From Rhizobium sp. 32-5/1 (lineage in GTDB: Bacteria > Pseudomonadota > Alphaproteobacteria > Rhizobiales > Rhizobiaceae), in contig NZ_CP120638.1 of assembly GCF_029537235.1 (NCBI RefSeq), positions 1,240,001 through 1,304,000 of the forward strand: DNA of 64,000 nucleotides. Reading direction: 5' to 3'. Within the stretch, counting starts at the first letter, position 1. Each line of letters starts with the position of its first letter. The position numbers and the translations under genes are program-made. Under the pieces are notes generated by a model. The model had not been told where the DNA came from. It saw nothing but the letters and a program-made list of their open reading frames with translations, and did not search any database. Below, one piece after another: positions 47,513 through 56,645 of this stretch.

Positions 47513-48567
47513 TTATTCTGGAAACAGCAATTCTACTTTGGTACCCGCGCCCGGCTGGGCGTCATAGACCAGGGAACACCCCATTGCCGCTGCCATCGCC
47601 GAGATAATACGGCTGCCGAGCCCTGTCCCAATCGCCGGGTCATTAGGATCGAACCCTTGTCCGTCGTCCTCAACGCGCAAGCCGACCTTGCCGCTCTGTC
47701 GGAGCAGATGCACCCGGATTTCGCCCGCCTGCCCCGCGGGATAAGCATATTTAAAAGCGTTGGTGACCAGTTCACTGACGACCAATCCAAGCGTCACCAC
47801 TTTGTCGGTTGGTAGATGCACGCGTTGCGCATCAAGAGTGACAGTGTGCGGGCGCATATCGTCACGCATCGATAGTTGAAGTTCATCCAGAAGACTGCTC
47901 AGATAGACATCGACCTGGACCGAGCCGACTTGATTGTTGACATAGAGATGCCGATGCACATTGCCGATCGCATTGATGCGGGCCTGTGTCTCCTGCAAGG
48001 CTTGAATGGCGATCGGATCGGTGACCAGCGAGGCCTGCATGCGCACCAAAGCCGCAGCCAGACCGAGACTGTTGCCAACACGGTGATTAACCTCGCGCAG
48101 CAGCAACTCCGCGCGATCACGCTCTTGCCGCACCAGATCCTGCGCCAGTTTTGTTTCGCGCCGGTATCCGGCACGCTCCAGGGCCTGATGAAGCGCGGCG
48201 GCCAACAGCTCGAAAAATCCGTCGAAACATTTTTTGCCACATAGTCGTCAGCCCCACATTTCAGGGCCTGCACGGCAATTCGAGTATCACCCGCACCTGT
48301 TACATAGACGACCGGCGGATGGTCCGGGCGCTTGAGGATTTCCGGGAGAATATCGAGGCCAGTTTCTCCCATAAGATAATGATCAAGGGCGATGGCATCG
48401 ATATCGCCGCCAGCAAGCAAGGCGAGCCCGGTCATCCCGTCCAGAACAGTGACGACCTCGAAACCAAGGCGCTCGAGGTTTTTCTTGAGGAGAATGCCAA
48501 GAGTCTCGTCGTCATCGATATATAGGATACGGGTGCCAGTGCTTTGCATCTCGCGCGCGGATGACAT
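47513..48567 (-). pseudogene. Receiver-HisKA_2 histidine kinase, frameshifted; candidate PhyR kinase
   Basis: About 351 residues. Receiver at 12-125 (ILYIDDDETLGILLKKNLER, phospho-Asp in AIALDHYLMGE, conserved Lys in DYVAK). Then a HisKA_2/HWE-like dimer helix REVNHRVGNSLGLAAALVRM with His at the start, and HATPase_c (SELVTNAFKYAYP, EDDGQGFD, TGLGSRIISAMAAAM). The frame breaks in the T-run 48213-48217; one more T gives VSTDFFELLAAALHQAL. HisKA_2 kinases phosphorylate PhyR in this class. Part of the operon with the response regulator and CHASE3 kinase upstream (1-nt overlap). A link to PhyR is inference. Confidence 0.85.
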
Positions 48568-49013
48568 TATCTTGCCTCCGGGACAGCCATGACCGACAGG
48601 AACAGTCCCAGTTGCTGGATGGCGTTGACAAATCTCTCATACTGCATGGGTTTGGGAATGTAGACGTTGGCACCCAGATCATAACAGCGGTGGACTTCGC
48701 GCGGATCATCCGTCGTGGTGAGGATGATGACCATGGTTGCATTGAGATGAGCACTGCCGCGCATCCGGGCGAGAATATCCATGCCCGTCATATCCGGAAG
48801 GTTGAGGTCCAGAAGCACCAGGATGGTCTGTCCGATGTGCTCGCTACCCGTTCCATCAGACCCAAGCAGAAAGGACAGAGCCTCAGTGCCATTGACGAAG
48901 GCAACGATGTCATTGGTAACCCCCGCGCGACGGATGTTCTTTTCGATTAGCCGGGCGTGCCCCTCATCATCCTCGATCATGACGATTTTAACGGCGCGTG
49001 CACTGGTTACCAT
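48567..49013 (-). CDS. Single-domain response regulator (Rcp1-like)
   Basis: 148 residues, receiver only: VKIVMIEDDEGHARLIEKNI with the acidic pair EDD, phospho-Asp in LVLLDLNLPDMTG, Thr in IILTTTDDP and the Lys in IPKPMQYE. No output domain. It may relay phosphate between the CHASE3 kinase (start overlap of 7 nt) and the receiver-HisKA_2 kinase (1-nt overlap), as such operons in rhizobia do. Confidence 0.9.
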   Translation of the reverse strand: MVTSARAVKIVMIEDDEGHARLIEKNIRRAGVTNDIVAFVNGTEALSFLLGSDGTGSEHIGQTILVLLDLNLPDMTGMDILARMRGSAHLNATMVIILTTTDDPREVHRCYDLGANVYIPKPMQYERFVNAIQQLGLFLSVMAVPEAR

Positions 49014-50497
49014 TGCTCACCCCAGTTCTTTGCGCGGTTGAGATCTGCGGCAAGCGTAACATCGAAAGAGGTTCCCTGCCCCAATGTCGAGCGCACGCCG
49101 ACCTCCCCGCCCAGCCGTCGAACCAGGGCACGCACATGCGCGAGTCCAATGCCTTCACCTGGTTTATCCTGTCTGCCGGAGCGTCTGAATAATTCGAAGA
49201 TGCGCTCGTTGTCCTGGCTGGCAATACCTCGGCCATTGTCGCGTACGGTCACCGTCACATCCTCCCCGACGACTTTGCCGAACACCTCGATGACGGCGCG
49301 GCGCGAAGGATCGGCATATTTGATTGCGTTGTCCAGCAGATTGGCAAAGATTTGCTGAAGCGCCAAACGATCGGAGACGACGCCCGGAAGATCCGGCGAA
49401 ATCGTAACGACAGTGTTGTTGCCATCCAAGCGGTGTTTGAGCGTTGCCACCACATCGTCAATCAGCGCCGCGAGGTTCAGCGGCTCGGCCTGCAAAGTCC
49501 GGTTGCCGGCTCTGGCGAGTTTGAGGATTTCATTGATCAGGTCATCCATCCGCTTCATCGACGACCTGATAAACCGTAAAGCTTCCGGAACATCCTCCTG
49601 GACTGCCTCGCGCGCAGCCTTTGCGGCGGGATGGTCCGGCAGGGGATTAGCCAAGAGATAGCTGGCAAATCGTCCCGACGCCCGCTCGAGCTCCGCGGTG
49701 AAGCCCATGATGTTGACCAACGGCGCGCGCAGATCATGGCCGACGATATAGGCATAGCTCTGCAATTCGCGATTTGCCCTTTCCAGATAGCGTGTACGCT
49801 CACGGACTTTCTGCTCAAGAGTCTCATTTTGAAGCTCGAGCGCCGCACTGGCCTTTTTGAGTTGGCGAGAGTGCCACAGTATGAGTGCGACCGCGCCTCC
49901 GACAAGAACGACGAGCAGAATGGCGCCGCCGGTTATCGAAATCAGCAGGAGGCGCGTGGCATCAGTAAGCGCAGACAAACGAACAAAGCCGACATTGTTG
50001 GTGATCGCATCTATGCGAACCATGATCTGCCGGATTTCTTCCATGGCCTGCTTTCCACGCTCGGTGATGACAACGGCAAGCGCTGCTTCTGCTTGTCCCG
50101 ATCGCTTGAGTTTCACCGTCTCAATTAACTCGTCGAGCTTCGTTTTGATCAATGCGTCAAGTCGCTCGACCGTGACAGAACTGACAGCGATCGACTGAAA
50201 GTCGGGAAGCAGACTTCTAAAATGCAGGGGGATAAGATTTTCAGATCGCCGGAATGTTTTCAGGAACTCTTCTTGCCCCGTCAAGAGATAGCCGCGTTGA
50301 CTGGTTTCCGCGTCTTGAATCAATGTGAAAAGCCGCATCACCCGGCCATTCAGGCGCGCGGCGTCCAGCGCCTCCTGCGCATTCCGGCTGGTCAAATTTG
50401 CAAAATGAAGAGACGAAAGAACAAGGACGAGAAGCAGGAGCGCTCCCGCGAGCAAAATTAGCGGCACCGATCTGGAAATGATCGTGTCCCTGTTCAT
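49007..50497 (-). CDS. CHASE3-domain membrane sensor histidine kinase
   Basis: 496 residues from ATG 50497. TM1 (SVPLILLAGALLLLVLVLSS), then a CHASE3 periplasmic domain (about 35-170: LIQDAETSQRGYLLTGQEEF), TM2 (LLISITGGAILLVVLVGGAV), a coiled segment, HisKA (YAYIVGHDLRAPLVNIMGF, His near 252), and HATPase_c (ANLLDNAIKYADP, RDNGRGIAS, KPGEGIGLAHVRAL). CHASE3 is a helical periplasmic sensor of unknown ligand. First gene of a three-gene signalling operon. An in-frame upstream start at 50551 is rejected. Confidence 0.92.
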   Translation of the reverse strand: MNRDTIISRSVPLILLAGALLLLVLVLSSLHFANLTSRNAQEALDAARLNGRVMRLFTLIQDAETSQRGYLLTGQEEFLKTFRRSENLIPLHFRSLLPDFQSIAVSSVTVERLDALIKTKLDELIETVKLKRSGQAEAALAVVITERGKQAMEEIRQIMVRIDAITNNVGFVRLSALTDATRLLLISITGGAILLVVLVGGAVALILWHSRQLKKASAALELQNETLEQKVRERTRYLERANRELQSYAYIVGHDLRAPLVNIMGFTAELERASGRFASYLLANPLPDHPAAKAAREAVQEDVPEALRFIRSSMKRMDDLINEILKLARAGNRTLQAEPLNLAALIDDVVATLKHRLDGNNTVVTISPDLPGVVSDRLALQQIFANLLDNAIKYADPSRRAVIEVFGKVVGEDVTVTVRDNGRGIASQDNERIFELFRRSGRQDKPGEGIGLAHVRALVRRLGGEVGVRSTLGQGTSFDVTLAADLNRAKNWGEQW

Positions 50498-50695
50498 TGT
50501 GGCCAGCTCACGAACATGATGGAACAAACGCCCCCGAATGCGCCGGCTCACCGCCGATTCATCGCAGCAAGCAATCCCTTTCGTCGCGAAAAATCAACCC
50601 TGAATATGCCTTGGAGTTGATTATCTTTACGCACTGGTCCCTCGCTCGGGAAAAGAGCCGCATCAACGAAGGTTTTGGGACAAGCGGAGGCGCTA

Positions 50696-50866
50696 TCAGT
50701 AACGCTCGGGCGGAAAGACGTGAAGTGTCAGCGAAAACAAACCGAGACCCAACAGGACTACCATGACCGTGTTTGCGACATCATCGGATGTGGATGGCAG
50801 AAAACCGAGGCCAAGGATCGCGGCAACAAACAGTACCAGGCAAACTCTCGGAAACCAGTACAACAT
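50696..50866 (-). CDS. Small membrane protein, EcfG-type promoter
   Basis: 56 residues from ATG 50866 (GCGAGGAA ribosome site): LYWFPRVCLVLFVAAILGLG (helix 1), FLPSTSDDVANTVMVVLLGL, GLFSLTLHVFPPERY. Two hydrophobic segments. Not DUF1328 or DUF3309, but a similar size class. The perfect promoter at 50902-50926 suggests general-stress control. The longer start 50977 is rejected because the promoter lies inside it. Confidence 0.7.
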   Translation of the reverse strand: MLYWFPRVCLVLFVAAILGLGFLPSTSDDVANTVMVVLLGLGLFSLTLHVFPPERY

Positions 50867-50901
50867 GGGACGTTCCTCGCGATGTATTTTTGATGCAACT
50901 A

Positions 50902-50926
50902 AACGCAGGAACAATGGAATGGTTCC
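50902..50926 (-). promoter_or_regulatory. EcfG-type promoter (perfect) for the small membrane protein
   Basis: Minus strand GGAAC (50926-50922), 16 nt, CGTT (50905-50902), 36 nt upstream of ATG 50866. Confidence 0.8.
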
Positions 50927-51020
50927 CGCTGTTCGTTGCGAGGAAGTTCCAGTTCGGAAACTTTTTCGGTGATCCAACCGTGTATCGACACGTATCTTTA
51001 CATGCCATCAGGAGACGATC

Positions 51021-51404
51021 ATGAAGACGCTGATATTTGCACTACTGGGTATTCTAGCAACCGGCTTTTCCGGTGTGCATGCCAAGCAGTTACAAGAAGC
51101 CGATATTCGCAGCTCCATCATCGGACGCACGATTTACCTTGCAGCACCCATGGGCGGCGAGTTTCCGCTGAACTACAGGCCATCCGGCGACGTCGATGGC
51201 AATGGGAAGGCGCTTGGTCTTGGCAAGTTCATAAAGCCCACGGACACGGGCCGCTGGTGGATCGAGGCGAACAGACTCTGCCAGCAATTCAAGGTCTGGT
51301 ACGACGGCAAGCAGATGTGCTTCGAATTATCGGAGAACGGCCCAGACAAAGTGAAATGGATCCGCGACAACGGTGACACGGGCATTGCACGCATCGGAAA
51401 TTGA
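51021..51404 (+). CDS. Secreted DUF995-like protein
   Basis: 127 residues. Signal peptide MKTLIFALLGILATGFSGVH-AK. The mature part IIGRTIYLAAPMGGEFPLNY, DTGRWWIEANRLCQQFKVWY and KQMCFELSENGPDKVKWI has the pattern GRTIY...G...Y...G, D.G.W.......LC..W, C.., like DUF995 of Rhizobiales. CAGGAGAC ribosome site. Function unknown; no EcfG promoter found. Confidence 0.65.
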   Translation: MKTLIFALLGILATGFSGVHAKQLQEADIRSSIIGRTIYLAAPMGGEFPLNYRPSGDVDGNGKALGLGKFIKPTDTGRWWIEANRLCQQFKVWYDGKQMCFELSENGPDKVKWIRDNGDTGIARIGN

Positions 51405-51422
51405 TTGGGTAAGAAATGCGAA

Positions 51423-51449
51423 GATCCGGCGCAGCTTAAGCGCCGGATC
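51423..51449. terminator. Convergent hairpin terminator
   Basis: GATCCGGCGC (51423-51432) and GCGCCGGATC (51440-51449) with a 7-nt loop between the secreted protein and the RidA gene. No clear T-run; position suggests a shared terminator. Confidence 0.6.
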
Positions 51450-51459
51450 GCTCAACTCA

Positions 51460-51804
51460 TCACAGTGCGGCGATAACGATCACTTCAACGAGATATTCCG
51501 GGCTCGCAAGTTTGGCTTCACCCGTCGCGCGCGCAGGCGTGTTGCCCTGCGAAGCCCAGGCATCCCAAACGGCGTTCATCTTCGGAAAATCGACCATATC
51601 GGCCAGCCAGATGGTTGCGGAAAGAATTTTCGTCTTGTCGGTCCCGGCAAGCGCCAGAAGGCGATCGACTTCAGCCAGGGCCTGCTTTGTCTGTGTCGCG
51701 ACGTCGTCGCCGGCATTGCCGACCTGGCCAGCGAGATAAACGGTGCCGTTGTGGACGACGGCCTGGCTCATGCGCGGGCCGGTTTCAAAGCGTTTGATAT
51801 CCAT
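51460..51804 (-). CDS. RidA family protein
   Basis: 114 residues from ATG 51804. PRMSQAVVHNGTVYLAGQVG, VATQTKQALAEVDRLLALAG, SATIWLADMVDFPKMNAVWD and NTPARATGEAKLASPEYLVE form the YjgF/YER057c/UK114 fold. The Arg in PARAT corresponds to the family residue that binds the carboxylate of 2-aminoacrylate-type enamines. The Glu at the end of EYLVE replaces the usual Glu in V.EI..IA. Deaminates reactive enamine/imine intermediates or has another RidA-subfamily role. A longer start (51906) is not supported. Confidence 0.9.
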   Translation of the reverse strand: MDIKRFETGPRMSQAVVHNGTVYLAGQVGNAGDDVATQTKQALAEVDRLLALAGTDKTKILSATIWLADMVDFPKMNAVWDAWASQGNTPARATGEAKLASPEYLVEVIVIAAL

Positions 51805-51902
51805 GTGATGATCCTCATCAGAATTGCGGATCGCCGCGAAGGGCGTACCCGCGCGCTTTATCGCAGTTTCCATCAAAGGGAAACCGGATTTGCTTTGCGA
51901 GA

Positions 51903-53276
51903 TCACGCAGCCGATGGCTCGGCAGGTGCCGGGAAATCCAGACGGACGCGTGTGCCCTTCCCGTCGTCGCTGTCGAGGGTAAGCACGGCACCGTGCAGCG
52001 CGGCAATGCGCTCGACAATCTTCAGGCCGACGCCCAGCTTATCCGAACTCTTGATCCGGCCGCCTTCGAGAACACGGGCGGCAGCCGAACCAAACCCCGG
52101 ACCATCGTCGATGACATCCAGTCTTCGCCCCGGGCCTGTCCTGACGACGATATGCGTTCCTTTCGGCGTGTGCCGGACGGCATTTTCGACGAGATTGCGA
52201 ATAGTGTTTTCGATCAGCGAGGGCACTGCATAAACGGGAGATGTACCCGCGTCGTCGAACTCCAGGGAGTGCCCGTTTGCAAAGACGAAGGGGGCGAGAG
52301 CCGCGACGCTGTCATTGGCGAGGTCACTGAGCGAGACCATCCGGAACGATGCACTATCGACCACATCAAGCTTGGCGAGAGACGTCAATTGTTCCAGCAT
52401 GTGGGTCAGTGCATCGAGATCCCTTTCCGCCTTGCGCGCCCGTTCGCCGTCGATCCGCTCCAGTTCCATTCGCACGATAGCGACGGGGGTGCGGATTTCG
52501 TGAGCAATCGCCGTCGAGAATATCTTCTGCGCCTGGATAAGATCGGCGACGCGCACGAGCACGCGGTTGACCGCATTGGCAAAATTCGCAATCTCGCGCG
52601 GCATTCCGCGTGTCGGAAGATGGTCGAGCGCATTGCGTGGGTCGATATTGTCGGCAGCCTCGGCAGCCTCGATCACCGGCTTCAATGCGGCCCGGATGGA
52701 CAGGATCGTGGCGCCCGCAACAAGCCCGAACATCAAAAGCATCGGAATGATCAGGTGATCACGAAGCTCGTGGAACAGGACGTTATAGATAAAACTGTGG
52801 GGATCCTTGACGACCGCAAGCTCGACGAAAACCTCCTGGCTCCCAACCGTAAAGGATCGCCCACCCGCCACGCTTAGCGGCTTTCCCGGCGCGATCTGGC
52901 GCTGCCAGAAAGCGGGAGGATTAATCTCGACCGGCAGAAAATGCGCCTGGCATATCGCCTCGCAGCTGGAAAACAGAATGGCGCCGTTGGCTGTTCGCAC
53001 CCGCAGATACAGCGCACCATCGCCATCATCCCCGCGATTGGTGTAGCGCTCGCGCATTTCATGGGACAAAGCGAATGTCAGCTTTCCATTCCGGACCGTA
53101 ATTCCCTCTGAAAGAGCATCCGTTTCATGCTCGATGATGAAACGCCCGAGCTCGCTGTCGTCGGACCAGTATTCGGCCAGCACGATGCCGAACTGCAAAA
53201 CCATCGCCAGTACAGTGAAAGCAACGATGCGTCGGGAGACCAGGCCTGTGAGGGACGGTGGCTGGCGGAGCTTCAT
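51903..53276 (-). CDS. Sensor histidine kinase of an OmpR-type pair
   Basis: 457 residues from ATG 53276, which overlaps the regulator stop by four bases (ATGA). TM1 (RIVAFTVLAMVLQFGIVLAE), a periplasmic domain (about 35-160), TM2 (IPMLLMFGLVAGATILSIRA), HAMP-like linker, HisKA (FSTAIAHEIRTPVAIVRMEL, His near 250) and HATPase_c (NLVENAVRHTPKGTHIVV, DDGPGFG, KLGVGLKIVERI). A typical EnvZ/QseC-like sensor. Signal unknown; a cytochrome b561/PepSY pair nearby could be its target. Confidence 0.9.
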   Translation of the reverse strand: MKLRQPPSLTGLVSRRIVAFTVLAMVLQFGIVLAEYWSDDSELGRFIIEHETDALSEGITVRNGKLTFALSHEMRERYTNRGDDGDGALYLRVRTANGAILFSSCEAICQAHFLPVEINPPAFWQRQIAPGKPLSVAGGRSFTVGSQEVFVELAVVKDPHSFIYNVLFHELRDHLIIPMLLMFGLVAGATILSIRAALKPVIEAAEAADNIDPRNALDHLPTRGMPREIANFANAVNRVLVRVADLIQAQKIFSTAIAHEIRTPVAIVRMELERIDGERARKAERDLDALTHMLEQLTSLAKLDVVDSASFRMVSLSDLANDSVAALAPFVFANGHSLEFDDAGTSPVYAVPSLIENTIRNLVENAVRHTPKGTHIVVRTGPGRRLDVIDDGPGFGSAAARVLEGGRIKSSDKLGVGLKIVERIAALHGAVLTLDSDDGKGTRVRLDFPAPAEPSAA

Positions 53277-53945
53277 GGAGAGACCTGCACCATATAGCCG
53301 ACACCGCGCACCGTCACCAGATCGATACCGGTCTCGTACGGCAGCAGCCTCTTGCGCAGCCGCGACACTGCCAGCTCGAGCGCGTTGTGGCTGACCTCTT
53401 CGCCGAACTCCGACAGCGCCTGTTCGAGCTTGCGCTTGAGAACGACGCGCCCTGCGTCGCGCATCAGAAGCTCGATCAGGGCGCGTTCTCGCGGCGCCAG
53501 CGAAAGGGTGCATCCTTGCAGCTCAGCTCGGCGGTGGAGGGATCATAGCGAAGATGGCCCGCTTCCAAAACCGGCTGAAGCGCCGTCGGCGCGCGGCGCA
53601 GCATGGCCCGGCAACGGGCCAGGAACTCCTTGTGATGGAACGGCTTGACCAGATAATCGTCCGCACCGGCATCCAGGCCTTCGATCCGCTCCTCGATCGA
53701 TCCGCGCGCGGAAATGATCAGAACCGGCAGGTCCTTGTGATCGCGCCTGATCCGGCGCAAAAGGTCGATGCCGTTGCCATCGGGCAGGCCGAGGTCGAGC
53801 AGCACCAGATCATGTTCGCGAAGCGCCAGCACCAGCTCCGCATCGGCAATGGTGGTCACGGCATCCATCCGCCATCCGGCTTCGCGCACGGTTTCCCCAG
53901 AAGTTCGGCCAGGCGCGGACTGTCTTCAACCAAAAGGAGACGCAT
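53273..53945 (-). pseudogene. OmpR/PhoB-type response regulator, two frame breaks
   Basis: About 224 residues in three pieces. From ATG 53945: MRLLLVEDSPRLAELLG (acidic pair ED), break in CCCC 53895-53898 (one more base gives GETVREAGWRMDAVTTI), then phospho-Asp in LVLLDLGLPDGNG and Lys in DDYLVKPFHHKE. A second break at GGG 53506-53508 (one more base gives CKDAPLSLAPRERALIELLM) leads to the winged-helix DNA-binding part ending HNALELAVSRLRKRLLPYET and VRGVGYMVQ. Two one-base losses in homopolymers point to sequence error. Pairs with the sensor kinase by an ATGA overlap. Confidence 0.85.
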
Positions 53946-53960
53946 CAATTCTTCCAAGTT

Positions 53961-54538
53961 TCACGACTGTAACGGCTTCTTCCGGCCGGTGACCATTGCC
54001 AGCACGAGATTTTCTCGATGGCGGACGCTCTCGACAATCGCCGCCAGCGCATGCAGACCGGCCAGCACCATGATACCGTTAGCCAGCACTTCGTGCGTCT
54101 CCTCAATGAAGCCGTTCCCCCAGAAGGCGTCAAGCGTCATCATCCAGCCGCTAATGCCTGTCGCCAGAAGCAAGGCCATGAGCGCCATCATCATGACGGC
54201 CGCTGCCGGATTGTGCCCGAGATGACGCGCTTCACGGCCGTGACGCAAATCAACGAGATAGCGCCTGATTGCCGATGGAGAGCGAACAAAATCGGAGAAC
54301 CGCGCATGGCGGGTACCGACGAAGCCCCAAACAAAACGAACGGCCAGCAGACCAAGAACCGCATATCCTGTGTAGCGATGCCATTCCTTGCCAGGGGACA
54401 GGACGAACAGGTTCAGCACGCAGGCCGCGACCACCCCCAATGGAAAAGCCGGACGAGCGGATCCCAGACGGCAATGGTTCGCGACGATGCGGCGGGCACT
54501 GTTGCGCCCGGCCCTCCCCTGGAGCGATCAACCGTCAA
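53961..54538 (-). pseudogene. Cytochrome b561-type membrane protein, frameshifted
   Basis: About 192 residues. A TTG start at 54538 overlaps the PepSY stop (TTGA). The first piece AVWDPLVRLFHW leads, after one more G in the run at 54434-54438, to GVVAACVLNLFVLSPGKEWHRYTGYAVLGLL. Four helices; haem-ligand His candidates in LFHW, EWHRYTGY, RHLGHNPAAAVMMMAL and GLHALAAIVES. Such cytochromes pass electrons from the quinone pool or bind haem b in the inner membrane. Downstream of PepSY, next to a two-component pair. Confidence 0.8.
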
Positions 54539-54819
54539 TTGTCGATCTCCGCCTTGACGACGTCACCATTGACCGGGTTCATCACGACTTCCGCCCGCTC
54601 GCCTGTGGTAGTCATAGCATAGACCTCGTAGCAGGTGCCCTCGGTCTTGACCTGACGGATGTCCTTGTATCCGGCCGCGACCGCCTTGGCGGAAATCGCA
54701 TCCGTGCTCATCCACTGGGCCTGTGGCTCGGTGGTGCAGGACGCATTGTCGTCGTCGGCAAAGGCGGCTGGGGAAAAAGCAAGCAGGCCAAGTGCTGCGA
54801 AAATGACTGTCTTTTGCAT
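54535..54819 (-). CDS. PepSY-domain periplasmic protein
   Basis: 94 residues from ATG 54819. Signal peptide MQKTVIFAALGLLAFSPAAFA-DD, then a PepSY-like domain (MSTDAISAKAVAAGYKDIRQ, VKTEGTCYEVYAMTTTGERA, EVVMNPVNGDVVKAEID). Small secreted regulator or inhibitor type. Translationally coupled to the cytochrome b561 gene by a TTGA overlap. An upstream extension to 54870 is rejected. Confidence 0.85.
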   Translation of the reverse strand: MQKTVIFAALGLLAFSPAAFADDDNASCTTEPQAQWMSTDAISAKAVAAGYKDIRQVKTEGTCYEVYAMTTTGERAEVVMNPVNGDVVKAEIDN

Positions 54820-54964
54820 GGGGATCCTCGTTGTTTGTCGCCGATCTGGCGTGAGGGGACCATGCTTCATGCTTGCCGTCAGAACGCCGTCAGCATCAGA
54901 GGCTTCAGGCGCCTTCCGAACAAGACGGTTGGCGGCAGGGGCACGGCCTTGCCGTCAGAACGCT

Positions 54965-55792
54965 TCAGGCTGCAGCCTTGCGCGCAAGCCGCGCCTTGAT
55001 GCTGTCGATGTCGGCGCGCGGCGTGGCGGCAAACAGCGTCTGCGTGTAATTGTGCTGCGGATTGCTGAAGACGGCCTCGCGCGAACCGTATTCGACAGCC
55101 TCGCCGTAATACATGACCATGACGTCATCGGCGATGTAGCGCACCACGGACAGATCGTGGCTGATGAAGACATAGGTCAGCTGGAACTCGTCCTGCAGGT
55201 CGGCAAGCAGGTTCAGCACCTGCGCCTGCACCGATAGATCGAGCGCCGAGACCGGCTCGTCCAGCACCAGCAGCCGCGGATTGAGCATCAGCGCGCGGGC
55301 AATGGCGATGCGCTGGCGCTGGCCGCCCGAAAACATGTGCGGGTAGCGCGCATAATGTTTCTCCTCGAGCCCGACTTTCTTCAGCATGGCCATCGCCTTG
55401 TCGCGACGGTCGTCCGCCTTCATGCTGGTATTGATGATCAGCGGCTCTGTCAGGATATCGCCGATCTTCTTGCGCGGGTTGAGCGTGCCATAGGGGTTCT
55501 GGAAGACGATCTGCACCTTCTGGCGCATTTCAGGCGTCAGTTCTTCCTTGGCGATATCGACCTTCTGCCCATCAATCAGCATATCGCCTGAGGTCGCCGG
55601 GTCGATCATCGTCACGATGCGCGCGAGCGTCGATTTTCCGCAGCCGCTTTCACCGACGATGGCAAGTGTCTTGCCTTGCTCGACCGAGAAGCTGACGCCC
55701 TTGACGGCGTGTACGGTCTTGCCCTTTTTCAAAAGGCTGCCCGGAATATAATAATCGCGGACGAGGTTTCTGGCTTCGAGAACAGGGGTCAT
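54965..55792 (-). CDS. dppF: Dipeptide ABC transporter ATP-binding protein DppF
   Basis: 275 residues. Walker [11 protein letters not shown]-loop in [12 protein letters not shown], signature [16 protein letters not shown], Walker [13 protein letters not shown], and switch His in [10 protein letters not shown]. The C-terminal extension with [19 protein letters not shown] is the oligopeptide/dipeptide (DppF/OppF) form. Energises the Dpp peptide importer with DppD; its ATG overlaps the DppD stop (ATGA). Confidence 0.92.
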   Translation of the reverse strand: MTPVLEARNLVRDYYIPGSLLKKGKTVHAVKGVSFSVEQGKTLAIVGESGCGKSTLARIVTMIDPATSGDMLIDGQKVDIAKEELTPEMRQKVQIVFQNPYGTLNPRKKIGDILTEPLIINTSMKADDRRDKAMAMLKKVGLEEKHYARYPHMFSGGQRQRIAIARALMLNPRLLVLDEPVSALDLSVQAQVLNLLADLQDEFQLTYVFISHDLSVVRYIADDVMVMYYGEAVEYGSREAVFSNPQHNYTQTLFAATPRADIDSIKARLARKAAA

Positions 55793-56645
55793 CGCACGGC
55801 TCCCGCAAAAATCTGGTCGTCACTGAGGAATTCGGCAATCGTCGGCAGGCGGTCTCCCGTCGCATTGTCGGGAAGCGCCGAGAGCAGCGCCTTTGTGTAG
55901 GGGCTCTTCGGGGATTCGAACAGCGACAGCACATCCGCCTCCTCGATCTTGCGACCCTTATACTGGACGATGACGCGGTCTGCGGTTTCTGCAACCACGC
56001 CCATATTGTGGGTGATGATGATGAGCCCCATGCCGTGTTCGGCCTGCAGGCGCATCAGGAGGTCGAGGATCTGCTTCTGGATCGTGACATCAAGTGCGGT
56101 CGTCGGCTCGTCGGCGATCAAGAGTTTCGGATTGCAGGACAGTGCGATGGCGATCATCACGCGCTGGCACTGGCCGCCCGACATCTGGTGCGGGAAATGG
56201 CCGAGCCGTTCGGCCGCGTTCGGAATGCCGACAAGGTCGAACAGTTCGATGGCCCGGCGCGGCGCGCGGCCTTGTCGAGACCGAGATGGATGCGCAGCAC
56301 CTCCTCGATCTGGAAGCCGACCGTGAAGCACGGATTGAGGCTCGCCACCGGCTCCTGGAAGATCATGGCGATGTCCTTGCCGACGATCTTGCGGCGGTCC
56401 GAGTCGGAAAGACCGAGCAGATCGATGCCGTTGAACAGCAATTTGTCGGCCGTCACCTTGGCCGTCCAGGGCAAAAGCCCCATCGCAGCCAGCATCGAGA
56501 CGGACTTGCCAGACCCGGATTCGCCGACGATCGCCAGCACTTCGCCGGCATCGACCTTGAGCGAAACACCATCGACGGCCCGGAAAGGACCGGTCGATGT
56601 CTGGAATTCGACGGCGAGATTTTCGATTTCGAGCAGGGCCATCAT
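55789..56645 (-). pseudogene. dppD: Dipeptide ABC transporter ATP-binding protein DppD, frameshifted
   Basis: About 285 residues. Walker [10 protein letters not shown], then [20 protein letters not shown], and after a break in the GC-rich 56252-56270 (one base missing) [20 protein letters not shown], signature [15 protein letters not shown], Walker [13 protein letters not shown] and switch His in [11 protein letters not shown]. The first half and the second half are each strongly family-like, so a single one-base error explains it. Its ATG (56645) overlaps the dppC stop (ATGA). Confidence 0.9.
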
